Positions 57,935 to 64,000 of a stretch of DNA of 64,000 bases are shown piece after piece. Source of the DNA: Haloferax denitrificans ATCC 35960 (GTDB lineage: Archaea > Halobacteriota > Halobacteria > Halobacteriales > Haloferacaceae); contig NZ_AOLP01000012.1 in assembly GCF_000337795.1 (NCBI RefSeq), positions 62,001 through 126,000 of the forward strand. Direction: 5' to 3'. Position 1 is the stretch's first letter. Each line of letters starts with the position of its first letter. Both the position numbers and the translations under genes were made by a program. The notes under the pieces are model-generated. The model was given only the letters and a program-made list of their open reading frames with translations, made no database searches and was not told where the DNA came from.

Positions 57935-58456
57935 ATGAGCGAGACACCGGACGGCGTCGAGGTGCGGCCGTACGAACCGGGCGACGAGGCCGCGTTCTGG
58001 GAACTGAAACGCGGGTTCGAACTCGGCCTCGGCGCGGGGACCGGCGGCGACGACAAACTGTCGACCTACGAGGCCAAACTCACCGACGACTACCGCGAGC
58101 GATACCTCTCGTGGGTCGAGCGCTGTGCGACCGACGACCCCGGGTGCGTCGTCGTCGCGGAGGCGTCGTCGGGTGATGGCGACGCTAATCTGGTGGGCTA
58201 CGCTTTCGCGCTCCCCGAGGAGATGACGTTCATCTGGGACGCCGCCGTCCTCAACGAACTGTTCCTCGACGCCGACTACCGCGGCACGGGCGTCGCAGAC
58301 GAACTCATGGCGGCCGTGTTGGACCACGCGCGCTCTCAGGACCTCCCTCTGGACCGAATCGTCCTCGACGTGGACGAGGCGAACGGTCGGGCGCGGGCGT
58401 TCTACGAGCGCTACGGCTTCGACCACTGGGGCGAACTCGTCGCGCGCGACCTCTGA
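57935..58456 (+). CDS. GNAT-family N-acetyltransferase
   Basis: A 173-residue acetyltransferase. The start MSETPDGVEVRPYEPGDEAA is followed by the GNAT core: AAVLNELFLDADYRGTGVAD (acetyl-CoA loop, YRGTGVADELM) and VLDVDEANGRARAFYERYGF. This type acetylates amines or protein N-termini; the acceptor is unknown. It is alone on the plus strand between the hydrolase gene and a membrane protein on the opposite strand. Confidence 0.88.
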   Translation: MSETPDGVEVRPYEPGDEAAFWELKRGFELGLGAGTGGDDKLSTYEAKLTDDYRERYLSWVERCATDDPGCVVVAEASSGDGDANLVGYAFALPEEMTFIWDAAVLNELFLDADYRGTGVADELMAAVLDHARSQDLPLDRIVLDVDEANGRARAFYERYGFDHWGELVARDL

Positions 58457-58504
58457 GGTCGGGAAACCGAGGAACCGGAGAACCGAGCGAGCGGACGCCA
58501 GTGA

Positions 58505-59086
58505 CTACCGGAGCGCCGTGGCCGCGACGCCGCCGACGGTACCGAGAACGGCGGGGTAGGCGACGCCCGCGAGGAGCGCGGACGTGACCGGGTCGGGACT
58601 GATAGCCGCGTCGCCGACGGACACGGTGAACAGCGCGATACCGGCGAGTGCAAAGACGAAGTAGCCGACGGTCGTTCCCACGCCGGCCAGCGCGCCTTCC
58701 CGCGGCGAGGACGCGCCGCTGAGGACGGCCGCGAGCGCGCCCGCGGCGAGGAGCGCGACCACGGGCACGACGTAGAGCACCGGCGAGAACGCCTCGACGT
58801 TCTCGATGAGGTTCGCGCTGGAGGTCGTTCCGAACAGGCCGGGGAACCGCGTCGTCACGCCGTGGGCGCTCATGAACACCCAGCCGACGACCTTCCACGT
58901 CGAGATGTCGGAGCCGAAGGCTTCGAGCACTTGGCTGGCCGTCGAGTTCTCGATAGTCGAGGAGGACAGCAGATAGGTGACGAGGTAGCCGAACAGGGCC
59001 GCCCCGAGACCGGCGACGCCGCCGCCGCCGACCGACCGAAGCGTCGATGGTGTGGAACCGGGCGTCGATTCAGGTGTCGTTGACAT
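58505..59086 (-). CDS. Small haloarchaeal membrane protein
   Basis: A 193-residue protein with about four or five hydrophobic segments (GGVAGLGAALFGYLVTYLLS, VLYVVPVVALLAAGALAAVL, GTTVGYFVFALAGIALFTVS, SALLAGVAYPAVLGTVGGVA). The N-terminal 18 residues are Ser/Thr-rich. It resembles a haloarchaeal membrane family (I recall DUF7978) without known function. It is not in an operon. Confidence 0.78.
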   Translation of the reverse strand: MSTTPESTPGSTPSTLRSVGGGGVAGLGAALFGYLVTYLLSSSTIENSTASQVLEAFGSDISTWKVVGWVFMSAHGVTTRFPGLFGTTSSANLIENVEAFSPVLYVVPVVALLAAGALAAVLSGASSPREGALAGVGTTVGYFVFALAGIALFTVSVGDAAISPDPVTSALLAGVAYPAVLGTVGGVAATALR

Positions 59087-59269
59087 CGTGTCGGAAGCGA
59101 TTGTCGCTCTCCCCTAAATGTCTCGTGGCCGCCGTGCGTGGGTGTCTCGCGGTACGATGTGGCAGATGAGGCGTCCACATAGCCACCCACGTTCACGGCG
59201 GTCTGAAGGGCGGCCGCGTCGTCTCCGGCGCGGTCCCCGGTGCGGTCCCGGGTGGCGAATACGGGCGGC

Positions 59270-59917
59270 TCAGCGAACGCCGTCGGGGTCGGCGTCCCAG
59301 CGGAACTCGGCGTCGAAGTCGCCGCCGGTCGTCGCCAGCCAGTCCTCGCGGGAGACGCTGTAGCGGAGTTCGTCGGTCGGGTCGCCGTCGATGATGATGC
59401 TGTTTGGCTCGCGGCCGTCGAGGCCGCCGCCGAGCGCCGCCATGTACTTCTCTATCGCTCGCTTGGATTTCTCGTTCGTCGCGACGTGCGACACCGAGAC
59501 GACTTCGAGGTCCAGCGCGTCGAACGCGAGCGCCGCCAGCGCCGCGGCGCGCTCGCCCGAGTACCCGCGGCCCCAGTAGCGCGGGCGGAGCCACAGGCCG
59601 AGTTCTCCGACGCGGCGGTCCCAGTCGGTGTGGAGGCCGCCGAACCCCGCAATCTCGCCCGCGCCGTCTTCGCCCTCGCGCGGGATAATCGCGTAGTCGG
59701 CGCTCTCGGCGTCGGTCCAACTCGACTCCCCGCGGTCGAGGAACTCCTTCGTCACTTTCGGCGTCTCGTGGCGCGACCACGGCATGTACCGGGTCACGTC
59801 GTCCATCTCGGGGGCCGAACACAGGTCGTACGCCTCGTGGACGCCGACGTGCTTCGGGCGGCGGGAAACCAGTCGGAGCCGCGGCGTCTCGACGACGGCG
59901 GGGTAGAGGTCGCTCAC
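59270..59917 (-). CDS. GNAT-family acetyltransferase (RimJ/RimL type), second of a pair
   Basis: A 215-residue acetyltransferase. Motifs include ETPRLRLVSRRPKHVGVHEA (family start ETPRLxLR), GGLHTDWDRRVGELGLWLRP and YWGRGYSGERAAALAALAFD (acetyl-CoA loop), ending TNEKSKRAIEKYMAALGGGL. GTG at 59917 overlaps the stop of the upstream gene as GTGA and gives a proper start (SDLYPAVVETPRL). It is closely related to its neighbour (shared ESADYAIIPREGEDGAGEIA-like segment), so the two probably arose by tandem duplication. Acceptor unknown. Confidence 0.88.
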   Translation of the reverse strand: MSDLYPAVVETPRLRLVSRRPKHVGVHEAYDLCSAPEMDDVTRYMPWSRHETPKVTKEFLDRGESSWTDAESADYAIIPREGEDGAGEIAGFGGLHTDWDRRVGELGLWLRPRYWGRGYSGERAAALAALAFDALDLEVVSVSHVATNEKSKRAIEKYMAALGGGLDGREPNSIIIDGDPTDELRYSVSREDWLATTGGDFDAEFRWDADPDGVR

Positions 59918-60552
59918 TCGCGGCCCTCCCAGCGGAACTCGGCGTCGTAGTCGCCGCCGGTGGCGGCTTCCCACTGTTCGCGGGTCACGGACCAGCCGCG
60001 AACGTCGCGCGGCGTCCCGTCGGCGTCGACGGTCTCGTTGGGAAACAGACCGTCTTCCCGCCCGCCGAAGCGGTCGGTGTACTTCTCGATGGCGCGACAC
60101 GACGCCTCGTTTTCGGGCATGGCGTACGCGAGCGCGACGTCGAGGTCGAGCACGTCGAAGACGGCGGCGAAGAAGGCGGCCGCCCGCTCGCCCGAGTAAC
60201 CGCGGCCCCAGAACTCCGTGCGGAGCCACATGCCGAAAACCGCCCGGCGCTTGTCCCACTCGGGGTTGAAGCCGGCGGTGCCGGCGAACTCGCCCGCGCC
60301 GTCCTCGCCGTCACGGGGGAAGACGGCGTAAATGGCGTTTTCGGCCGATTCGTGGCCCTTTTCGGCCTGTTCGATGAACCCCAGCGTCTCCTTGGGCGTC
60401 TCGTGGGGGTTCCACGTGACGAACTCGGTCTCCTCCTCGATTGTGTCCGACCGCGAGGCGGCGAAGTGGTCGTAGGCGTCCAACGGGTCGACGACCGCCC
60501 GCGACAGGGCCCGGAGCCTGAGCCGCGGGGTCACGATTTCGTCGGGGAACAT
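59914..60552 (-). CDS. GNAT-family acetyltransferase (RimJ/RimL type), first of a pair
   Basis: A 212-residue acetyltransferase. Start MFPDEIVTPRLRLRALSRAV, then ENAIYAVFPRDGEDGAGEFA, GMWLRTEFWGRGYSGERAAA (CoA loop) and MPENEASCRAIEKYTDRFGG. A TATA-like ACTTATTAG on the minus strand near 60580 lies about 28 bases before the ATG, so the pair is probably transcribed from here as a leaderless message. The downstream gene overlaps by GTGA. High similarity to the next protein over the full length. Confidence 0.88.
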   Translation of the reverse strand: MFPDEIVTPRLRLRALSRAVVDPLDAYDHFAASRSDTIEEETEFVTWNPHETPKETLGFIEQAEKGHESAENAIYAVFPRDGEDGAGEFAGTAGFNPEWDKRRAVFGMWLRTEFWGRGYSGERAAAFFAAVFDVLDLDVALAYAMPENEASCRAIEKYTDRFGGREDGLFPNETVDADGTPRDVRGWSVTREQWEAATGGDYDAEFRWEGRE

Positions 60553-60634
60553 GGGACGGTGTCCACTCGGAGGGCGCTAATAAGTTTTCTGAGCATTGAC
60601 ACGTGTCAGCACGGAACGACCCGGGTCGCGCGGT

Positions 60635-61939
60635 TCAGTCGTCCGCCCGTGGACTGGCGCGCTGTTCGGTCGTCGAGGTCCGGTAGTCACCGAACTCGGG
60701 GTGCGTCTCGCGCATCCACGCGAGTGCGACGCCGCCGGAGAGGAACATCGCGGCGGCGGTCAGGTAGAACGCCGCCCGCACCGACACGAGGTCCGCCGCG
60801 AGTCCGATTGCGACTGCGCCGAAGCCGTAGCCTGCGTCGCGCCACATGCGGTAGACGCCGAGGCCGGTCGCACGCCACGTCGGATGGGCGGCGTCGCCGA
60901 CGACGGTAATGAGGTTCGGATACAAGAGCGCCATCCCGACGCCGGTCGCCGCGGCGGTGCCGACCCACCACCAGTAGCCCGACCCGAGCGCCGTCGCGAG
61001 GACGCCCGCGCCGGCGAGGAACATGCCGGCGACCACGGGCGGGCGGCGGCCGATGTCGTCCGCGAGCGGTCCGGTGTAGAGTTGGAGGACGCCCCAGACC
61101 CCGCCGTAGACGCCGACGACGACGCCCACCTCGGCGACCGAGAGTCCGGCCGAGGTGAGGTACAGCGGGTAGGCTATCCAGACGAGCGCGTCCACGAACT
61201 TCTCGACGCTCCCGGCTTGGGCGGCCGCGAACAGCGTCCGGTCTCCCCAGGTCGCGCGCCGGACGATTTCGCGAAACGGGAGGTCCGCATCGGCGTCGGC
61301 GCCGGCGTCGTCTGCGGCGGTCGCCTCCGCCTCCGCCTCGGCTTCGGCGTACGGGAGCGTCTCCTCGACGAACAGCGCGGAGACGATGAGCCCGAGAACG
61401 ACGACCGCGGCGAGGAAGACGAAGGGAGCGGGGCGGAGGCCGTAACCGCCGGCGATGACGCCGGTCACCCACGACCCGACCGCGACGCCGCCGTAACCGA
61501 ACGCCTCGTCCAGCCCCACCGCCAGACCGCGGCGGTCGCTCCCGGCGAGGTCGAGCTTCGCGTTGACGCTCATGCTCCAGGCGAGCCCCTGATTGACGCC
61601 GAGAAGGACGTTCCCGACCGTGACCCACCACCAGTTCGGCGCGAAGACGAGAATCAGCGGAATCGGAAGCGCGACGACCCACCCGGCGACGAGGATGGGT
61701 TTGCGCCCGTAGGTTTCGGCCCACTTACCGCCGTAGAGGTTGAGAATCGCCTTCACGAAGCCGAAGCTGACGACGAACGAGCCGATGACGAGCACAGATT
61801 CGACGCCGAGAACGTCCCGCCCGAGGAGCGGGACGACGTTCCTCTCCGACCCGATGGTCAATCCGACCGCGAACACCATCAGCAGTTGCAGGGCGAACTG
61901 CCGCCAGTTCTCGCGGATGCCCTGTTCGATGTGACCCAT
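60635..61939 (-). CDS. MFS transporter
   Basis: A 434-residue major facilitator with about twelve hydrophobic segments and a central loop rich in Glu/Asp/Ala (EAEAEAEATAADDAGADADA). The MFS motif A-type loop appears as GGKWAETYGRKPILVAGWVV between helices 2 and 3 and again as TGPLADDIGRRPPVVAGMFL. Substrate unknown; a drug or organic-anion efflux role is typical. Start MGHIEQGIRENWRQF at ATG 61939 is preferred over an ATG nine codons upstream, because a TATA-like ATTAATATT (61965-61973) is then about 30 bases away. Reads toward the acetyltransferase genes' 5' side. Confidence 0.88.
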   Translation of the reverse strand: MGHIEQGIRENWRQFALQLLMVFAVGLTIGSERNVVPLLGRDVLGVESVLVIGSFVVSFGFVKAILNLYGGKWAETYGRKPILVAGWVVALPIPLILVFAPNWWWVTVGNVLLGVNQGLAWSMSVNAKLDLAGSDRRGLAVGLDEAFGYGGVAVGSWVTGVIAGGYGLRPAPFVFLAAVVVLGLIVSALFVEETLPYAEAEAEAEATAADDAGADADADLPFREIVRRATWGDRTLFAAAQAGSVEKFVDALVWIAYPLYLTSAGLSVAEVGVVVGVYGGVWGVLQLYTGPLADDIGRRPPVVAGMFLAGAGVLATALGSGYWWWVGTAAATGVGMALLYPNLITVVGDAAHPTWRATGLGVYRMWRDAGYGFGAVAIGLAADLVSVRAAFYLTAAAMFLSGGVALAWMRETHPEFGDYRTSTTEQRASPRADD

Positions 61940-62152
61940 TCTGGTGGTGTTCCGGGCCGCCCACATTAATATTGTACGGTTATGGAATTACTCTGCAACA
62001 ATCTTTGATTCGACTTCGATCCGCCCGCACCGTGCGCGGCGTGTCGGACGCGACTACTGTCCGGTCTCGCATACACTCTCCGGCGCGAGAACCCGGAGAT
62101 GCGTATTTGTGGCGGGAGCGCGTCTAGCGAGGACGGAACGGAGTGCAACGAG

Positions 62153-62545
62153 ATGGACTGGGAGCGAACGGTGGGCGGCTACGCGCTCGTCATGGGAGCC
62201 GTGACGCTCGTCATCTGGGTGTTGACCGTCGACGGCGGCCCGGTGATGGAGCCGCGGGCCGACCCGTTTTCGCTGTTCGCGTCGCTCGTGTTGGGCGGGC
62301 TGACCGGCGTGTCGCTTCTGGCGGCGGGTGCGGGACTCGTCCGCCGGCAGTTGTGGGCGCGTCCGCTCAGTCTCGTCGCCTTCGGCCTGCTTTTCGCCGG
62401 CGTCATCGACAGCGCCGGCTACTACGCCGCGGTCGGGCGAGTCGGCGTCGTCGTGGCGCTGTTCGTCGTCTGCCTCACCACGCTCGCGGCGCTCGGGTGG
62501 TCGCTCGTCGACGCCCGGAACCGGGCGCGGCGGGCGGCGTGGTGA
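62153..62545 (+). CDS. Small multi-pass membrane protein
   Basis: A 130-residue protein with four hydrophobic segments (YALVMGAVTLVIWVLTV, LFASLVLGGLTGVSLLAA, ARPLSLVAFGLLFAGVI, VGVVVALFVVCLTTLAAL). ATG at 62153 (MDWERTVGGYALVM) fits better than an ATG 18 codons upstream, which would add an odd Cys/Gly-rich stretch. Family and function not recognised. It lies 125 bases before the RFC gene, same strand. Confidence 0.7.
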   Translation: MDWERTVGGYALVMGAVTLVIWVLTVDGGPVMEPRADPFSLFASLVLGGLTGVSLLAAGAGLVRRQLWARPLSLVAFGLLFAGVIDSAGYYAAVGRVGVVVALFVVCLTTLAALGWSLVDARNRARRAAW

Positions 62546-62669
62546 GTCAGCGTCTGCGTCGGCGTCTGCGTCGGTGAGCCGCCCGGAACTTCGAGCGGTT
62601 CCGGCGGCGCGTCCGGCCGGCGCGGGGCGCTCCGCAACCACTAAACGCGCCTCGGTCCTCCTTCCGGTA

Positions 62670-64000
62670 ATGGTAGACTGGACGGAGAAGTACCGCCCAT
62701 CGACGCTCTCCGAGGTCCGCGGCAACAACAAGGCCCGCGACGCCCTCGCGGAGTGGGCCAAGACGTGGGACGACCACCGGGAGGCGGTCGTCGTCCACGG
62801 GAGCCCGGGCATCGGAAAGACCTCCGCGGCCCACGCGCTCGCCGCCGACATGGGCTGGGAGACGGTCGAGTTGAACGCGTCGGACCAGCGGACCGGCGAC
62901 GTCATCGAGCGCTTCGCCGGCCGCGCCGCGAAGAACGCGACGCTCGCCGGCTCGTCGACGGGCACGTCCACCCGGCAGTTGGTCATCCTCGACGAGGCCG
63001 ACAACATCCACGGCAACTACGACCGCGGCGGGGCCAGCGCCGTCACCCGCCTCGTCAAGTCGTCGAGCCAGCCCATCGTCCTCATCGCCAACGAGTTCTA
63101 CGACATGAGCCGCGGGCTCCGGAACGCCTGTCAGGAAATCGAGTTCCGCGACGTGTCCGCCCGCTCTATCGTCCCCGTCCTCCGCGACATCTGCCGCAAG
63201 GAGGGACTGGAGTTCGAGTCCGACGCGCTCGACCGCATCGCCGAGATGAACAGCGGCGACCTTCGCTCGGCCGTCAACGACCTGCAGGCCGTCGCCGAGG
63301 GCCGCGAGAAAATCACCGAGGAGGACGTGGTCATGGGCGACCGCGACCGCTCTGTCGGCCTGTTCGAGTTCCTCGACGCCGTCCTCAAAGAGGAGTCCGC
63401 ACAGGACGCGCTGTACACCGCCTACGACGTGGACGAGACGCCCGACGACCTCACGAAGTGGGTCGAGGACAAGGTGTCGCTCGTCTACGAACCCGACGAA
63501 CTCGCCCGCGCCTACGACTTCCTCGCCAACGCCGACCGCTGGCTCGGCCGCGTGCGCGCCACGCAGAACTACTCTTACTGGCGCTACGCGACCGACAACC
63601 TCGCCGCCGGCGTCGCGGCCTCCCGCGACCGGACCCGCGGCGGGTGGACCCGCTACGGCGGCGCGCCCTACCGCTCGACCCGCGACAAGACCCGCGACAC
63701 CGTCGTCCGGAAAATCGCGCAGAACGGCGGCTTCAGCATGGCGACCGCCCGCCGCGAGGTCCTCCCGTACCTCTCGGCCATCACCCACCACTGCAAGCCC
63801 CGCGAACTGACCGTCGCCATGGCCGCCTACTACGAGTTCGACGAGTCGCACGTCTCCTTCGTCACCGGGAGCGGCGAGACGACGAACAAGGTCCAGTCCA
63901 TCGTCGAGGACGCCGGCGAACTCCGCGAGGAACTGGTCGAGGAACACGCCGGCGGCGCGTTCGCCGGCATGGAAGGCGTGTCTATCGAGGGCGACGACGC
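62670..64000 (+). CDS. rfcL: Replication factor C large subunit (partial)
   Basis: The clamp loader subunit that loads PCNA at primer-template junctions. The window holds 443 residues and the gene continues past its right edge. The AAA domain starts MVDWTEKYRPSTLSEVRGNN with Walker A HGSPGIGKTSAAHALAADMG, Walker B LVILDEADNIHGNYDRGG and sensor 1 PIVLIANEFYDMSRGLRN. The ISAMNSGDLRSAVNDLQAVA-like stretch (here RIAEMNSGDLRSAVNDLQ) follows the sensor 2 region. The C-terminal collar is partly present; in haloarchaea an acidic tail follows it. Upstream gene is a membrane protein; a TATA-like element was not obvious. Confidence 0.93.
   Translation, partial: MVDWTEKYRPSTLSEVRGNNKARDALAEWAKTWDDHREAVVVHGSPGIGKTSAAHALAADMGWETVELNASDQRTGDVIERFAGRAAKNATLAGSSTGTSTRQLVILDEADNIHGNYDRGGASAVTRLVKSSSQPIVLIANEFYDMSRGLRNACQEIEFRDVSARSIVPVLRDICRKEGLEFESDALDRIAEMNSGDLRSAVNDLQAVAEGREKITEEDVVMGDRDRSVGLFEFLDAVLKEESAQDALYTAYDVDETPDDLTKWVEDKVSLVYEPDELARAYDFLANADRWLGRVRATQNYSYWRYATDNLAAGVAASRDRTRGGWTRYGGAPYRSTRDKTRDTVVRKIAQNGGFSMATARREVLPYLSAITHHCKPRELTVAMAAYYEFDESHVSFVTGSGETTNKVQSIVEDAGELREELVEEHAGGAFAGMEGVSIEGDD

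Overview
The window is high-GC DNA coding for acidic proteins, with TATA-like boxes about 26-28 bases upstream of many starts (leaderless genes), Tat lipoprotein signals, Cdc48, RadB, EF-1A, an RFC large subunit and HMG-CoA synthase. This is a haloarchaeal chromosome. Gene content and order look like the main chromosome of Haloferax (from memory, close to H. volcanii); no search was run. Protein family names below come from reading the translations.

Layout. 0-6 kb: an AbrB/PhoU-type regulator (partial) diverges from a phosphate operon pstS-pstC-pstA-pstB-phoU. 6-14 kb: Cdc48 AAA ATPase, the nickel-pincer protein LarC with a His-rich insert, a Tat-exported hypothetical, an RNase H-fold hypothetical, RadB, and a four-CBS protein that ends in a ribosome-hibernation-like domain. 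14-22.3 kb: a type IV pilus-like operon of secretion ATPase, TadC-like membrane protein and two very large pilin-like proteins with Ig-like and beta-helix segments. A third member of the same large pilin-like family lies at 50.9-52.5 kb, divergent from a pilin-like repeat adhesin. 22.4-25.7 kb: HAD hydrolase, membrane protein, Thr-rich surface protein and two tiny overlapping genes (zinc finger plus partner).

25.7-27.5 kb is a scar at tRNA-Val(CAC): repeated copies of the tRNA 3' end, the frameshifted N-terminus of a tyrosine recombinase and one AT-rich membrane-protein gene. 27.5-32.3 kb: cobalamin adenosyltransferase, glutaredoxin-like protein and a metal (Zn/Mn) ABC importer behind palindromic operators. 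32.3-36.6 kb: the glycine cleavage operon gcvT-gcvH-gcvPA-gcvPB. 36.8-39.9 kb: an ECF-type nickel importer divergent from NikR. 40-44.8 kb: an Lrp regulator followed by DabB-DabA, an inorganic-carbon uptake pair.

44.9-50.8 kb: a 34-residue leaderless microprotein, EF-1A, a small haloarchaeal protein, a RimK-type ligase fused to a retropepsin-like domain, a NYN nuclease, a TatD-type hydrolase and a DUF2150 protein. 54.5-64 kb: HMG-CoA synthase (isoprenoid lipid synthesis), a DUF5789-type protein, an XRE regulator, membrane proteins, three GNAT acetyltransferases, an MFS transporter and the start of the RFC large subunit.

Themes: metal handling recurs (LarC, NikMNQO/NikR, Zn/Mn importer, two DtxR-like palindromes). 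There is also a cell-surface, pilin-like theme at two separate loci. The most open observations are the large pilin-like family, the CBS-HPF and RimK-retropepsin fusions, the tRNA-Val scar, the microproteins, and a DtxR-like box beside a structured non-coding segment.
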